Assembly: GCF_030412915.1 (NCBI RefSeq)
Contig: NZ_JAUHJR010000001.1
Location: forward strand, 973,375-1,037,374
Origin: Nocardioides abyssi
GTDB taxonomy: Bacteria; Actinomycetota; Actinomycetes; Propionibacteriales; Nocardioidaceae
Reading direction: 5' to 3'
Length of the DNA stretch: 64,000 bases
The notes below the pieces were generated by a model that saw nothing but the letters and a program-made list of their open reading frames with translations, made no database searches and was not told where the DNA came from. Positions 1 to 10,194 of the stretch are shown here, piece after piece. Each line of letters starts with the position of its first letter. Positions within the stretch are counted from its first letter, which is position 1. The position numbers and the translations under genes are program-made.

Positions 1-1713
1 GACGCGGAGGTCCCCAGCCACCGGCTCCTCGTGCGCGCCGGCTACATCCGCCGCGCCGCGCCCGGCATCTACACCTGGCTGCCGCTCGGCCTGAAGGTGC
101 TGCGCCGCATCGAGGACATCATCCGCGAGGAGATGGACGGCATCGGCGCGCAGGAGGTCAGCTTCCCCGCGCTGCTGCCCCGCGAGCCCTACGAGGCCAC
201 CGACCGGTGGACGGAGTACGGCGACAACATCTTCCGCCTGCAGGACCGCAAGGGCGCCGACTACCTGCTCGGCCCCACCCACGAGGAGATGTTCACGCTC
301 CTGGTCAAGGACCTGTACTCCTCCTACAAGGACCTGCCGCTCGCGCTCTACCAGATCCAGACGAAGTACCGCGACGAGTCGCGCCCGCGCGCCGGCCTGC
401 TGCGCGGCCGCGAGTTCGTGATGAAGGACTCCTACTCCTTCGACGTCGACGACGCCGGCCTGGAGGAGAGCTACCAGCGCCACCGCGACGCCTACATCCG
501 GATCTTCGACCGGCTCGGCTTCGAGTACGTCATCGTGTCCGCGATGTCCGGCGCCATGGGCGGTTCGATGTCGGAGGAGTTCCTCGCTCGCGCCGACAAC
601 GGCGAGGACACCTACGTCCGGTGCACGGCCTGCGACTTCGCCGCCAACGTCGAGGCGGTGCGTGTGCCCACGCCGAGCCCGGTGCCGTACGGCGACGCCC
701 CGGCCGCGCACGCGGAGCAGACGCCCGACACCCCCACCATCGAGACGCTGGTCGACCACCTGAACCAGGCCCACGCGCGCGAGGACCGCCCCTGGGCGGC
801 CTCCGACACGCTCAAGAACGTCCTCGTGGTGCTGCACCACCCCGACGGCACCCGCGAGCCGCTCGCGATCGGTGTCCCCGGTGACCGCGAGGTCGATCTC
901 AAGCGCCTCGACGCGCAGGTCTACCCGGCCGAGATCGAGGCCTTCGACGAAGCCGAGTTCAAGAAGCACCCGAGCCTGGTGAAGGGCTACATCGGCCCCG
1001 GCGTGCTGGGCGAGGAGAACGAGTCCGGCATCCGCTACCTCGTCGACCCTCGTGTCGTCGAGGGGACCCGCTGGGTGACCGGCGCCGACACGCCCGGCAG
1101 CCACGTGCTCGACCTCGTCGCCGGCCGCGACTTCACCCCCGACGGCACGATCGAGGCGGCCGACGTGCGTGCTGGCGACCCCTGCCCCCGCGGCGACGGC
1201 GTGCTCGAGACCGCCCGCGGCATCGAGATGGGCCACATCTTCGCGCTGGGTCGCAAGTTCGCCGACGCCCTCGGCCTCAAGGTGCTCGACGAGAACGGCA
1301 AGCTCGTCACCGTCACCATGGGCTCCTACGGCATCGGTGCCTCCCGCGCGGTCGCAGCGGTCGCCGAGGGCACCCACGACGAGCTCGGGCTGTCCTGGCC
1401 GCGCGAGGTCGCGCCGGCCGACGTCCACCTCGTCGCGACCGGCAAGGACGAGGCGGTCTTCGCCGCCGCCGAGCGGATCGCGCACGAGCTCGCGAAGCAG
1501 GGCGTCGAGGTGCTCTACGACGACCGCCCCGGCAAGGTCAGCCCCGGCGTGAAGTTCAAGGACGCCGAGCTCATCGGCGTCCCGACCATCGTGGTCGTCG
1601 GCAAGGGCCTCGCCGACGGCGTGGTCGAGGTCAAGGACCGACGGACCGGCGAGCGCGAGCAGGTGCCCGCCGACCACGTCGTCGACCACCTCGTCCGCCT
1701 GGTCCGTGCCTGA
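1..1713 (+). CDS. proS: Prolyl-tRNA synthetase (bacterial type), 5' end outside window
   Basis: Charges tRNA-Pro with proline in the cytoplasm. The reading frame is open from base 1 ([20 protein letters not shown]...), so about 20 N-terminal residues lie upstream of the window; the GTG at 31 is internal. Class II synthetase motifs are visible: motif 2 around [16 protein letters not shown], and motif 3 around [15 protein letters not shown]. Between them lies a long insertion matching the YbaK-like editing domain of bacterial-type ProRS, which removes mischarged Ala-tRNA-Pro. The C-terminus holds the anticodon-binding domain. The next gene starts inside the last codons, so the two are probably co-translated. 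Confidence 0.97.
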   Translation, partial: DAEVPSHRLLVRAGYIRRAAPGIYTWLPLGLKVLRRIEDIIREEMDGIGAQEVSFPALLPREPYEATDRWTEYGDNIFRLQDRKGADYLLGPTHEEMFTLLVKDLYSSYKDLPLALYQIQTKYRDESRPRAGLLRGREFVMKDSYSFDVDDAGLEESYQRHRDAYIRIFDRLGFEYVIVSAMSGAMGGSMSEEFLARADNGEDTYVRCTACDFAANVEAVRVPTPSPVPYGDAPAAHAEQTPDTPTIETLVDHLNQAHAREDRPWAASDTLKNVLVVLHHPDGTREPLAIGVPGDREVDLKRLDAQVYPAEIEAFDEAEFKKHPSLVKGYIGPGVLGEENESGIRYLVDPRVVEGTRWVTGADTPGSHVLDLVAGRDFTPDGTIEAADVRAGDPCPRGDGVLETARGIEMGHIFALGRKFADALGLKVLDENGKLVTVTMGSYGIGASRAVAAVAEGTHDELGLSWPREVAPADVHLVATGKDEAVFAAAERIAHELAKQGVEVLYDDRPGKVSPGVKFKDAELIGVPTIVVVGKGLADGVVEVKDRRTGEREQVPADHVVDHLVRLVRA

Positions 1714-2437
1714 CCTGCTCCGGGGCCGTGCCGGCACGGCCCTGCTGCTGGGGGTGCTGACCCCCGCGGTGCTGGCCGCGGCGACCTGGGTCGTCCTCGA
1801 CGCGCGCGGCGACGGGCCCGAGGGCTACGTCCCGGCCTACACCGCCGAGCAGTCCGGGCGCGGTCCCGGCCAGGTGCGCGAGCAGGAGCCGGTCCCCGAC
1901 CGGCGGCGCCAGGAGTACCTCGACTTCGCCCGCCGCGCCGTCACGACGGTCGTCTCGGGCGACGTCGCGGCCGTGCGGCAGGTCGTCACGCCCACGCTCG
2001 GCGCCGCCCTCGCCGACCTGCCGCTCGGCGCGGCCGACGTCGGCGTGCGGGCGCTCGGGCTCACGACCGCGGACCGTGCCGGGGCGGAGGCGCTGGTGCT
2101 GCTCGGCGGCCAGGCCGCCGCGCCCGTCCTCGTCACCGTCGACGCCTCCGGGGAGCGGATGCTGGTCTTCGAGGTGCGGGTCGACCTCACCGCGACCGCC
2201 GGCCCCGGCGCCGACGAGGCCGATCCGGCCCGTCGCCGCGCCCTCGCCGCCGCCGGCCGCGTCGTCGGCAGCCGCGGCGCCGGTGAGCCGCTGGCGGCCG
2301 GCCTGACGACGTACTCCCGCGACCGCGCGAGCGCCGTCGTCGCCGCAGCGACGCCCGCCGGCCCGGTCGGCCTGGTCGTCCGGCTCGTGCGCGAGAACGG
2401 CCGCTGGGTGGGGCAGGGCGCCGAGCTCGTCCGCTGA
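1706..2437 (+). CDS. Membrane-anchored or secreted hypothetical protein
   Basis: 243 residues from a GTG that overlaps the proS end by 8 bases, indicating translational coupling. A single hydrophobic segment near residues 9-29 follows an arginine-containing N-terminus and would act as a signal anchor or signal peptide. The rest is an Ala/Val/Arg-rich soluble domain of about 200 residues, probably outside the membrane. No catalytic motif is recognised. The pattern (N-terminal helix, then a compact domain with alternating beta-like stretches) resembles small actinobacterial anchored proteins with NTF2-like or lipoprotein-like ectodomains, but I cannot assign a family. Confidence 0.75.
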   Translation: MPDLLRGRAGTALLLGVLTPAVLAAATWVVLDARGDGPEGYVPAYTAEQSGRGPGQVREQEPVPDRRRQEYLDFARRAVTTVVSGDVAAVRQVVTPTLGAALADLPLGAADVGVRALGLTTADRAGAEALVLLGGQAAAPVLVTVDASGERMLVFEVRVDLTATAGPGADEADPARRRALAAAGRVVGSRGAGEPLAAGLTTYSRDRASAVVAAATPAGPVGLVVRLVRENGRWVGQGAELVR

Positions 2438-2482
2438 CCCCGGTCACCCGACCCGGCTCGCTCGACCGCCGCCGGCAACGGC

Positions 2483-2504
2483 GCACTGCAGGAACCTGCA
2501 GTGC
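2483..2504. other. Perfect inverted repeat between convergent genes
   Basis: A 9-base arm GCACTGCAG and its exact complement are separated by GAAC. The repeat lies in the 188-base gap between the plus gene ending at 2437 and the minus gene ending at 2626. A weaker related dyad (TGCAG-AGTT-CTGCA) follows at 2550-2563. It could be a short bidirectional terminator, but it has no T-run; a protein-binding site is an alternative. The rest of the gap shows nothing recognisable. Confidence 0.4.
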
Positions 2505-2625
2505 ACGAACCTGAGGCGTCGCGGGCATCGACCCGGGCGCACCGGGTGCTGCAGAGTTCTGCACGAGGGCGCTCGTCGTCGGTCCCCACCTCGGACGGCC
2601 CCCTCGGACCCACGTGTCCGGGTCC

Positions 2626-3060
2626 TCAGCTGTCCGCGTGCTCGCCGACCCCGGGGAACATCTCGGGAGTTCCTCGGAAGGCGAGCCCGCGGACCGCTGT
2701 GCGGATGAGCACCTCGACCGCCCAGCGCCGCAGGTCGTCGACCGTGTGCCCCACGAGCGAGGCGTACGCCGCCGCGCAACCGGTCTCCAGCTCGAGCGCC
2801 CGGCGCTCGACGGCCGGCACCTCAGCCAGCCGCTCGGGCAGCGCGTAGGCCGGCAGTGCGGCCACCGGCTCGGCCCCCCGGTCGCGCAGCTCCCGGTCCA
2901 GCCGGTCGCGCTGGGCGCGGTGCTGGACGTAGGAGTCCTGCAGGGCGGCGTAGAGCCCCGGCGCACCGGTCTGCGACGTCTGCGCCCCGAGCGCGCCGAC
3001 CACGTGGAGCGCGGCGTGCTCGGCAGCGAGCGTCGCCTGGAGCGCGTCGAGCGCGGTCAC
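2626..3060 (-). CDS. Ferritin-like DUF4439 domain protein
   Basis: 144 residues. The helical pattern (ALQATLAAEHAALHVVGALG near the start, later ALQDSYVQHRAQRDRL and LETGCAAAYASLVGHT) matches the DUF4439 ferritin-like four-helix fold, which actinobacteria usually place beside a small lipoprotein. The GTG start overlaps the stop of the upstream lipoprotein gene (GTGA), so the pair is one transcript. Whether it binds a metal is unclear: Glu/His residues occur in helix positions, but no complete di-iron EXXH pair is obvious. The role is unknown. Confidence 0.7.
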   Translation of the reverse strand: MTALDALQATLAAEHAALHVVGALGAQTSQTGAPGLYAALQDSYVQHRAQRDRLDRELRDRGAEPVAALPAYALPERLAEVPAVERRALELETGCAAAYASLVGHTVDDLRRWAVEVLIRTAVRGLAFRGTPEMFPGVGEHADS

Positions 3061-3599
3061 CGGCCCGCCCCCGGCCGTCGGGGCAGCACGACGAGCTGCT
3101 GGGCGACCGCGGCCGCCATCGACGCGAGCAGCTGGGCCAGCTCGCCGCTGTCGGCGCGCACGGCCTGGTCGACCAGCCGCCGCTGGGCGGCGGCCGCCCG
3201 GCGGCGTACGAGCCCGAGGGCTGCGGCGGCGTCGGCCGTCGGGGGAGCCGACGGTCCCTGCTGCTCGCCCTCGAGCGCGGCGAGGTGCGTGACGTGCACC
3301 TGCTCGAGCGGGTCGAGGGCGTCGCGCAGGCGGGGGTGGCGCACCCGGACCGCAGCGACCAGCGCGAGGTCGGCGGCCAGCCCGGCCACCACCTCGTCGA
3401 GGAGCGCCTCGTCGGCCTGCGGGTCGGGCGCCGGGGTCGGCGAGGCAGCCGCAGAGGGGTCGTCGCCGGTCACCCGGTCGGCCAGGTCGCCCAGGTCCGG
3501 GGCCTCGCAGCCGGCCAGCGACCCGGCCACGAGGGGCACCAGGGTGACGGCGCCCACGCCGACGACGGCGCGTCGTGACGTGGGTGGCAGGGGAGGCAC
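3057..3599 (-). CDS. Predicted lipoprotein, partner of the DUF4439 protein
   Basis: 180 residues. The N-terminus has SRRAVVG, a hydrophobic stretch and a lipobox LAGC with Cys at about residue 31, so it should be exported and lipid-anchored; the twin arginine makes Tat export possible. A Ser/Thr/Pro/Ala linker (about residues 48-60) leads to an Ala/Leu-rich helical domain. It heads a two-gene minus-strand operon with the ferritin-like gene. The start is a GTG with a TAGGGT hexamer just upstream and no ribosome-binding site. No enzyme motif is seen. Confidence 0.75.
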   Translation of the reverse strand: MPPLPPTSRRAVVGVGAVTLVPLVAGSLAGCEAPDLGDLADRVTGDDPSAAASPTPAPDPQADEALLDEVVAGLAADLALVAAVRVRHPRLRDALDPLEQVHVTHLAALEGEQQGPSAPPTADAAAALGLVRRRAAAAQRRLVDQAVRADSGELAQLLASMAAAVAQQLVVLPRRPGAGR

Positions 3600-3605
3600 G
3601 GCGTG

Positions 3606-3611
3606 ACCCTA
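3606..3611 (-). promoter_or_regulatory. -10 element, leaderless promoter of the lipoprotein gene
   Basis: TAGGGT on the minus strand, followed by six bases (CACGCC) and then the GTG start at 3599. With transcription starting about 7 bases after the hexamer, the mRNA would begin at the start codon. No Shine-Dalgarno is present. Confidence 0.55.
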
Positions 3612-3687
3612 ACGTCCGTCCCGGCGCGGGCTATGGTGTCCGGACGCTGGGAACCGCAGGACAACAGAACAGGGAGGTCGCCCACCC

Positions 3688-4194
3688 GTGACCACAGGCA
3701 AGCAGGACGCCGTCCGGGACCGGATCGAGGAGGAGCTCCGCGACCCCCTGCTGGCGATGGGGCTCGACGTCGAGGCCGTCGAGATCACCCCCGCCGGCAA
3801 GCGCCGCGTGCTCCGGGTGGCCGTCGACAAGGACGGCGGCGTCACCCTCGACGACGTCGCCGACGCCACCCGTGAGGTCGACCGGGTCCTCGAGGCCTCC
3901 GACGTCATGGGCGAGCACCCCTACACCCTCGAGGTCACCTCCCGGGGCGTCGACCGCCCCCTCACGCTCCCGCGGCACTGGCGCCGCAACGTCACCCGGC
4001 TGGTCAAGGTCACCACGACCGCCGGGGAGACCCTCACCGGGCGCGTCACCTCCTCCGACGAGGAGGGCGCCGTCCTCGACGTCACCGGCCGCGAGCGGCG
4101 GGTGGCGTACGCCGACGTCGCCAAGGCGCTGGTGCAGGTCGAGTTCAACCGCAAGGCCGACCCCGACGAGGGTCCCGAGGAGGAGGAGTCCTGA
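3688..4194 (+). CDS. rimP: Ribosome maturation factor RimP
   Basis: 168 residues; assists 30S subunit maturation. The N-terminal alpha/beta domain contains the typical [20 protein letters not shown] and [14 protein letters not shown] stretches; the C-terminal SH3-like domain follows ...[14 protein letters not shown] short acidic tail ends the protein. The GTG start has GGGAGG about 10 bases upstream. It leads the rimP-nusA-ylxR-infB group, the classical nusA/infB operon order. A TATGGT hexamer at 3632-3637 could be its -10, giving a leader of roughly 45 bases. Confidence 0.95.
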   Translation: MTTGKQDAVRDRIEEELRDPLLAMGLDVEAVEITPAGKRRVLRVAVDKDGGVTLDDVADATREVDRVLEASDVMGEHPYTLEVTSRGVDRPLTLPRHWRRNVTRLVKVTTTAGETLTGRVTSSDEEGAVLDVTGRERRVAYADVAKALVQVEFNRKADPDEGPEEEES

Positions 4195-5168
4195 TGGACA
4201 TCGACCTGAGCATCCTGCGGATGCTGGAGCGCGAGAAGGAGATCTCCTTCGAGGTGCTCGTCGAGGCGATCGAGCAGGCCCTGCTCACGGCGTACCACAA
4301 GACGCCCGGGGCGCAGGAGCGTGCGCGCGTCGAGCTGGACCGCAAGTCCGGCCACGTGAGCGTGATGGCCGCCGAGCTCGACGACGACGGCAACCAGGTG
4401 GGGGAGTACGACGACACCCCGCAGGGCTTCGGCCGGATCGCCGCGACGACCGCGAAGCAGATCATGCTGCAGCGGCTGCGCGACGCCGAGGACGAGATCC
4501 GGTTCGGTGAGTTCTCCGGCAAGGAGGGCGACATCGTCTCCGGCGTCATCCAGCAGGGCCGCAACCCCGACGACGTCATGGTCGACCTCGGCAAGCTCGA
4601 GGCGCTGCTGCCCGTCAGCGAGAGGGTCCCGGGCGAGGACTACAGCCACGGCACGCGCATCAAGTGCCTGGTGGTCTCGGTGCGCAAGGGCATGCGCGGC
4701 CCGCAGATCACGCTGTCGCGCTCCCACCCCAACCTGGTCAAGAAGCTCTTCGCGCTCGAGGTCCCCGAGATCGCCGACGGCACCGTCGAGATCGCCGCGA
4801 TCGCCCGCGAGGCCGGCCACCGCACCAAGATCGCCGTCCACACCAGCGCCTCGGGGGTCAACCCCAAGGGTGCGTGCATCGGCCCGATGGGCCAGCGCGT
4901 GCGCAACGTGATGGCCGAGCTCAACGGCGAGAAGATCGACATCGTCGACTGGTCGGAGGACCCGGCGTCGATGGTGGCCAACGCGCTGTCCCCGGCCCGG
5001 GTGACCTCGGTCGAGGTCGTCGACGCCGCCGCCCGGTCCGCGCGGGTCGTGGTGCCGGACTTCCAGCTCTCGCTCGCCATCGGCAAGGAGGGGCAGAACG
5101 CCCGCCTCGCGGCCCGCCTCACCGGCTGGCGGATCGACATCCGGTCCGACGAGGGCGACGACGACTGA
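4194..5168 (+). CDS. nusA: Transcription termination/antitermination factor NusA
   Basis: 324 residues; binds RNA polymerase and nascent RNA to modulate pausing, termination and antitermination. The N-terminal polymerase-binding domain is followed by an S1 domain ([22 protein letters not shown]), then two KH domains ([28 protein letters not shown] and [23 protein letters not shown]). It lacks the C-terminal acidic repeats of enterobacterial NusA, as expected for actinobacteria. ATG overlaps the rimP stop (TGATG). Confidence 0.97.
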   Translation: MDIDLSILRMLEREKEISFEVLVEAIEQALLTAYHKTPGAQERARVELDRKSGHVSVMAAELDDDGNQVGEYDDTPQGFGRIAATTAKQIMLQRLRDAEDEIRFGEFSGKEGDIVSGVIQQGRNPDDVMVDLGKLEALLPVSERVPGEDYSHGTRIKCLVVSVRKGMRGPQITLSRSHPNLVKKLFALEVPEIADGTVEIAAIAREAGHRTKIAVHTSASGVNPKGACIGPMGQRVRNVMAELNGEKIDIVDWSEDPASMVANALSPARVTSVEVVDAAARSARVVVPDFQLSLAIGKEGQNARLAARLTGWRIDIRSDEGDDD

Positions 5169-5235
5169 GGTCCGCCCGGTCCGGAGCCCCCTGCCGGTTC
5201 GGGAATGGGCGGCCGACCCGGTAAGGTTGCCCCCA

Positions 5236-5574
5236 GTGGCTCGCTCTCCCCAGTCCTCCGCACGCCCGGACGACATCGACCCCTCGGGGCCGGTCCGGAC
5301 CTGTGTGGGCTGTCGGAAGCGGGCCGCGAAGCGCGAGTTGTTGCGGGTGACCGCCGGCTCGGACGACGACGGCCGACCGGCCGTGCTGCCCGATCCGACA
5401 GCCACCGCTCCGGGGCGTGGTGCTCACCTGCACCCCACCCAGGAGTGCTTCGACCTCGCGGTGCGCCGCAAGGCGTTCGGCCGGGCCCTGAGGACCAGCG
5501 GCACGTCCGGGCTCTCCAGCGCACCGCTGGCCGAGCACCTCGCTCGCACGCACGTCCGACCTGTCAACACCTGA
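5236..5574 (+). CDS. ylxR: YlxR family RNA-binding protein (DUF448)
   Basis: 112 residues. RTCVGCRKRAAKRELLRV and GRGAHLHP...CFDLAVRRKAFGRALR are the diagnostic YlxR motifs. The family sits between nusA and infB in most Gram-positive bacteria; in Bacillus the homologue has been linked to RNase P modulation. I chose the GTG at 5236; a TTG at 5227 is in frame but adds only three residues. A TAAGGT hexamer at 5222-5227 lies close upstream, so an extra near-leaderless start is possible besides read-through from nusA. Confidence 0.9.
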   Translation: MARSPQSSARPDDIDPSGPVRTCVGCRKRAAKRELLRVTAGSDDDGRPAVLPDPTATAPGRGAHLHPTQECFDLAVRRKAFGRALRTSGTSGLSSAPLAEHLARTHVRPVNT

Positions 5575-5696
5575 TGCACACGACCAGGAACTGGAGCAGC
5601 AGCTCATGAGCACTCGATGAGTAACTCGCAATGAGTTTGCACAACCACCAACGGTCCTAGGACGCCGAGCGCGGGTCTGGGGCCAGAAGGAGAAAC

Positions 5697-8621
5697 GTGG
5701 CCAAGACCCGAGTTCACGAGCTCGCCAAGCAGTACGGCGTCGAGAGCAAGTTCGTTCTCGAGAAGCTCAAGGAGATGGGGGAGTTCGTCAAGTCGGCGAG
5801 CTCCACGGTGGAGCCCCCCGTCGAGATGCGCTTCAAGAAGGAGTTCGGCGAGCAGCTGAAGGCTGCTGGCGGCTCCGCCCCCGCCGAGGCACCCGCTGAG
5901 AAGGCCGCTCCTGCGGCCCCCCGGGCGCCCCGCGCCCCCGAGGCCGCCCCGGCGGCCCCCGCCCCCTCGACCCCGGCCGAGGCGGCCCCGTCCGCCGAGC
6001 CGGTCGCGCAGCCCAGCTCCGAGCCGGGCCAGCCGACGGCCGAGCCGACCTCGCCCGCCAAGGCCACCCCCGGTGGCCCGCGTCCGGGTCCCCGTCCCGG
6101 TCCCGCGGCCAAGCCGGCCCCGGAGCCCGAGAAGGCTCCCGAGCCGACCAAGGTGCGCCCGCACGGCAAGCCCGCCCCGGGTGGTCCGGCCGCTCCTGCG
6201 GCTCCGGCCGCCTCCGCGTCCGACGCTCCGGCGGCCCCCAAGGCGCCGAGCCCGGCCCCGCGTCCGGTCGGTCGCCCCGGCGCCCCGCGCCCGGGCAACA
6301 ACCCGTTCAGCTCCAACCAGGGCATGGGCCGTCGTCCCGCCCCGTCCGGCCCGCCTGCTGGCGGCGCTCCGGCCGGTGGTGCCGGCGCCGGTGCCGGTGA
6401 CCAGCGTCCGCCGCGGCCCCCGGCCGCGCGCGACGGTGGCGCCCCGGGTCGTCCGGGCATGCCCCGTCCGAACCCGGCGATGATGCCGAAGTCCCCGGCC
6501 GCGTTCGGTGCCGGCCCCGGCGGTCGTCCCGGTGGTCCGGGTCGTCCCGGTGGTCCCGGTCGCCCCGGCGGTCCCGGTCGTCCGGGTGCGCCCGGTCGCG
6601 GTGGCCCCGGCGCTGGTGCCGGTGCTCCGGGTCGCCCCGGCGGCTTCGGTGGCGGCCGTCCCGGCGGCGGCAACCGTCCCGGCCAGCGCGGTCAGACCCA
6701 GGGTGCGTTCGGTCGCCCCGGTGGTCCGTCGCGTCGCGGTCGCAAGTCGAAGCGGGCGCGTCGTCAGGAGTTCGAGGCCATGCAGGCCCCGACGATCGGC
6801 GGCGTGCGCGTCCGGAAGGGCGACGGCGAGACCGTGCGCCTGGCCCGCGGCGCCTCGCTGACCGACTTCGCCGAGAAGATCGGTGTCGACGCCGCACAGC
6901 TGGTGCAGATGCTGTTCAGCCTCGGCGAGATGGTCACCGCGACCGAGTCGGTCAACGACGCGACGCTCGAGCTGCTCGGCGAGGAGCTCAACTACATCGT
7001 GCAGGTCGTCTCGCCCGAGGACGAGGACCGCGAGCTGCTCGAGTCCTTCGACCTCGAGTTCGGTGAGGACGAGGGCGACGAGGCCGACCTGGTCGTGCGA
7101 CCCCCGGTCGTCACGGTCATGGGTCACGTCGACCACGGCAAGACCAAGCTCCTCGACGCGCTGCGCAACGCCAACGTCGTCGACAAGGAGGCCGGTGGCA
7201 TCACCCAGCACATCGGTGCCTACCAGGTCGGTGCCGAGGTCGACGGCGAGCAGCGCCGGATCACCCTCATCGACACCCCGGGTCACGAGGCGTTCACCGC
7301 CATGCGTGCCCGTGGTGCCCAGGCCACCGACATCGCGATCCTCGTGGTCGCGGCCGACGACGGCGTCATGCCGCAGACGGTCGAGGCGCTCAACCACGCC
7401 AAGGCCGCCGGCGTCCCGATCGTGGTCGCGGTCAACAAGGTCGACAAGCCGGAGGCGGACCCGACGAAGGTCCGTGGCCAGCTGACCGAGTACGGCCTGG
7501 TCCCCGAGGAGTACGGCGGCGACGCGATGTTCGTCGACGTGTCGGCGAAGTCGGGCCTCAACCTCGAGAGCCTCCTCGAGGCGGTCGTCCTGACCGCGGA
7601 CGCCTCGCTGGACCTGCGGGCGAACCCGAACCAGGACGCCCAGGGCCTCGTGGTCGAGGCGCACCTGGACCGCGGTCGCGGTCCGGTCGCCACCGTCCTG
7701 GTCCAGCGCGGCACGCTGCGCGTGGGCGACTCGATCGTCGCCGGTCCGGCCCACGGCCGTGTCCGCGCGATGCTCGACGAGCACGGCAACGAGCTCACCG
7801 AGGCCACCCCGGCGCGTCCGGCGATGGTCCTGGGTCTCTCCGCCGTGCCGGGTGCGGGCCAGAACTTCCTGGTCGTCGAGGACGACCGGATGGCTCGCCA
7901 GATCGCCGAGAAGCGCGAGGCCCGCGAGCGGGCGGCCATGCAGGCCAAGCGCCGCGTCCGCCGCACGCTCGAGGACTTCATGGCCTCGATGGAGAAGGGC
8001 AAGAGCCAGGAGCTCAACCTGATCCTCAAGGGCGACGTGTCCGGTTCGGTCGAGGCCCTCGAGGACTCGCTGTCCCAGATCGACGTCGGCGACGAGGTCA
8101 CCCTGCGCGTCATCGACCGCGGTGTCGGTGCGATCACCGAGACCAACGTCGACCTGGCCGCCGCCTCCGACGCCATCATCATCGGCTTCAACGTCCGCCC
8201 GCAGGGCAAGGCGACCGAGATGGCGGACAAGGAAGGTGTCGAGATCCGCTACTACTCGGTCATCTACCAGGCGATCGAGGAGATCGAGGCGGCGCTCAAG
8301 GGCATGCTCAAGCCCGAGTACGAGGAGTCGACCCTGGGCCAGGCGGAGATCCGTGCGATCTTCCGCTCGTCCAAGATCGGCAACATCGCGGGCTGCATGG
8401 TCACCTCCGGCACCATCCGCCGCAACGCCAAGGTGCGCGTCATCCGTGACGGCTCCGTGGTGGCCGACAACCTCGACCTCGCGTCGCTCAAGCGCGAGAG
8501 GGACGACGCGTCCGAGGTCCGCGAGGGCTTCGAGTGCGGTCTGGTCCTGCGCAACTTCCAGGACATCAAGGAAGGCGACGTCGTCGAGGCGTTCGAGATG
8601 CGGGAGATCCCCCGGGCCTGA
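5697..8621 (+). CDS. infB: Translation initiation factor IF-2
   Basis: 974 residues. GTPase that brings fMet-tRNA to the 30S P site and promotes 50S joining. Order: a short IF2_N helical domain ([29 protein letters not shown]), then about 300 residues of low-complexity Ala/Pro followed by Gly/Arg/Pro repeats ([10 protein letters not shown]...), a second IF2_N domain, and the G domain with [16 protein letters not shown] and NKVD, then domains II-IV ending REIPRA. GTG start with AGAAGGAGA 3 bases upstream. The long Gly/Pro-rich linker is typical of actinobacterial IF2. A strong hairpin follows the stop. Confidence 0.98.
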   Translation: MAKTRVHELAKQYGVESKFVLEKLKEMGEFVKSASSTVEPPVEMRFKKEFGEQLKAAGGSAPAEAPAEKAAPAAPRAPRAPEAAPAAPAPSTPAEAAPSAEPVAQPSSEPGQPTAEPTSPAKATPGGPRPGPRPGPAAKPAPEPEKAPEPTKVRPHGKPAPGGPAAPAAPAASASDAPAAPKAPSPAPRPVGRPGAPRPGNNPFSSNQGMGRRPAPSGPPAGGAPAGGAGAGAGDQRPPRPPAARDGGAPGRPGMPRPNPAMMPKSPAAFGAGPGGRPGGPGRPGGPGRPGGPGRPGAPGRGGPGAGAGAPGRPGGFGGGRPGGGNRPGQRGQTQGAFGRPGGPSRRGRKSKRARRQEFEAMQAPTIGGVRVRKGDGETVRLARGASLTDFAEKIGVDAAQLVQMLFSLGEMVTATESVNDATLELLGEELNYIVQVVSPEDEDRELLESFDLEFGEDEGDEADLVVRPPVVTVMGHVDHGKTKLLDALRNANVVDKEAGGITQHIGAYQVGAEVDGEQRRITLIDTPGHEAFTAMRARGAQATDIAILVVAADDGVMPQTVEALNHAKAAGVPIVVAVNKVDKPEADPTKVRGQLTEYGLVPEEYGGDAMFVDVSAKSGLNLESLLEAVVLTADASLDLRANPNQDAQGLVVEAHLDRGRGPVATVLVQRGTLRVGDSIVAGPAHGRVRAMLDEHGNELTEATPARPAMVLGLSAVPGAGQNFLVVEDDRMARQIAEKREARERAAMQAKRRVRRTLEDFMASMEKGKSQELNLILKGDVSGSVEALEDSLSQIDVGDEVTLRVIDRGVGAITETNVDLAAASDAIIIGFNVRPQGKATEMADKEGVEIRYYSVIYQAIEEIEAALKGMLKPEYEESTLGQAEIRAIFRSSKIGNIAGCMVTSGTIRRNAKVRVIRDGSVVADNLDLASLKRERDDASEVREGFECGLVLRNFQDIKEGDVVEAFEMREIPRA

Positions 8622-8630
8622 TGGCCTCCA

Positions 8631-8667
8631 GACGCTGCCGGGCCGCCATGGGTGGCCCGGCAGCGTC
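8631..8667 (+). terminator. Intrinsic terminator after infB
   Basis: Fourteen-base perfect stem (GACGCTGCCGGGCC with its complement) and a 9-base loop, starting 9 bases after the infB stop. There is no clear U-tract, which is common in actinobacterial terminators. It separates infB from rbfA. Confidence 0.75.
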
Positions 8668-8717
8668 GTCTCCGGCCGTGGACGTCGCGGCCGGCCCAGC
8701 GTGTAAAGGTAGGAAGC

Positions 8718-9248
8718 ATGAGCAGTCCCCGGGTGCGCAAGATCGCCGACCGGATCCAGGTCCTCGTGGCCGAGATGCTCGAGCGGCGGATCAAGGACCC
8801 GCGGCTCGGGTTCGTCACCGTCACCGACGTCCGCGTCTCCGGTGACACCCAGCAGGCCACGATCTTCTACACCGTGCTCGCCGGCACCGGCGAGGGCGCG
8901 CAGGACGACGAGACCGCGCTGGCCGGCACCGCCGCGGCGCTGGAGTCGGCCAAGGGGCTCATCCGCTCCGAGGTCGGCAAGCAGCTCGGCATGCGCCACG
9001 TGCCGACGCTGACCTTCGTCGCCGACGCGCTGCCGGAGTCGGCCCGGCACCTCGACGAGGTCCTGGCCCGTGCCAAGGCGCTCGACGAGGAGGTCGCGGC
9101 CCGCCGGATCGAGGCGTACGCCGGCGAACCGGATCCCTACAAGAAGCCCCGCGACGCCGAGGAGGAGGCGGCCGAGGAGGCCGCCGCGGCCGCCGACCCG
9201 GCCGCGCCGGCAGAGCCGCTCGACCCCACCGACCCGGACGAGGTGTGA
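8718..9248 (+). CDS. rbfA: 30S ribosome-binding factor A
   Basis: 176 residues; binds immature 30S subunits and helps 16S rRNA 5'-end processing and cold adaptation. The KH-like core runs from [25 protein letters not shown] to [21 protein letters not shown]. An acidic Ala/Glu/Pro-rich tail of about 40 residues is extra compared with short RbfA proteins and is usual in actinobacteria. I chose the ATG at 8718, preceded by AGGTAGGAAG; the frame is open further upstream, but that stretch overlaps the infB terminator. The 3' end overlaps truB by 4 bases. Confidence 0.95.
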   Translation: MSSPRVRKIADRIQVLVAEMLERRIKDPRLGFVTVTDVRVSGDTQQATIFYTVLAGTGEGAQDDETALAGTAAALESAKGLIRSEVGKQLGMRHVPTLTFVADALPESARHLDEVLARAKALDEEVAARRIEAYAGEPDPYKKPRDAEEEAAEEAAAAADPAAPAEPLDPTDPDEV

Positions 9249-10141
9249 CCGCACCCGCCCGCGCCGCGGTGCGGCCGGGGCTGGTCGTCGTCGACAAGGC
9301 CGGTGGCATGACGTCCCACGACGTCGTGGCGCGGGTGCGGCGCCTGGTCGGGACGCGCAAGGTCGGCCACGCCGGCACGCTCGACCCGATGGCGACGGGC
9401 GTGCTCGTGCTGGGCGTCGACCGGGCGACCCGGCTGCTGGGCCACCTGATGCTCACCGACAAGGGCTACGACGCCACGATCCGGCTCGGGGTCGCGACGA
9501 CCACCGACGACGCCGAGGGCGAGGTCACCGCGACCACCTCGGCCGTGGGGCTCGACGAGGCGACCGTGCGCGCGGTGCTCGGCGAGTTCGTCGGCGACCT
9601 CCAGCAGGTGCCGACCGCCGTCTCGGCGATCAAGGTCGACGGCAAGCGCGCCTACCAGCGCGTCCGCGACGGCGAGCAGGTGGAGCTCCAGCCGCGTGCG
9701 GTCACCGTCCACGAGCTGGTCGTGCACGAGGTGCGGCACGAGGGCGACACCGTCGACGTCGACGTGAGCCTGCGCTGCACCAGCGGCACCTACGTCCGGG
9801 CGATCGCCCGCGACGCCGGCGCCCGGCTCGGCGTCGGCGGGCACCTGACCGCGCTGCGGCGTACTGCCGTCGGCCCCTACGGCCTCGACGTCGCGCGCAC
9901 GCTCGACCAGCTCGCGGACGACGTCGTCGCGGGCGGGGTAGTGCTCCCCATCGCCGAGGCCGCCCGCGCGGCGTTCCCCGCCCGGGACCTCGACGAGCAG
10001 GCCGCCGCCGACGTGCGGGTCGGGCGCAGCCTCGACCTCGAGCTCGCCGGCACCACCGCGGTCTTCGCGCCGTCGGGGGAGTTCCTCGCGCTCTACGAGC
10101 CGCGCGGCCCCGTCGCCCGCCCCGTCGCGGTCTTCGTCTGA
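9245..10141 (+). CDS. truB: tRNA pseudouridine(55) synthase
   Basis: 298 residues; converts U55 of the T-loop of tRNAs to pseudouridine. Catalytic Asp is at about residue 47 in [13 protein letters not shown]; other TruB landmarks are [14 protein letters not shown] and [13 protein letters not shown]-terminal PUA-like extension follows. GTG start overlaps the rbfA stop (GTGA), so translation is coupled. Confidence 0.97.
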   Translation: MTAPARAAVRPGLVVVDKAGGMTSHDVVARVRRLVGTRKVGHAGTLDPMATGVLVLGVDRATRLLGHLMLTDKGYDATIRLGVATTTDDAEGEVTATTSAVGLDEATVRAVLGEFVGDLQQVPTAVSAIKVDGKRAYQRVRDGEQVELQPRAVTVHELVVHEVRHEGDTVDVDVSLRCTSGTYVRAIARDAGARLGVGGHLTALRRTAVGPYGLDVARTLDQLADDVVAGGVVLPIAEAARAAFPARDLDEQAAADVRVGRSLDLELAGTTAVFAPSGEFLALYEPRGPVARPVAVFV

Positions 10142-10182
10142 CCGACGCCCCCGCCTGCGACGACCGGCGGGGGACCACCGTC

Positions 10183-10188
10183 TAGGGT
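10183..10188 (+). promoter_or_regulatory. -10 element, leaderless promoter of ribF
   Basis: TAGGGT followed by six bases and the GTG of ribF at 10195. There is no Shine-Dalgarno between truB and ribF, so ribF probably has its own leaderless transcript. Confidence 0.55.
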
Positions 10189-10194
10189 TCCTCC

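Noticed and set aside
5604-9254. 3.6-kb open frame antisense to infB and rbfA
   Set aside because: It exactly mirrors the codon structure of two certain genes on the plus strand; long antisense frames are expected at this GC content and the protein is low-complexity.
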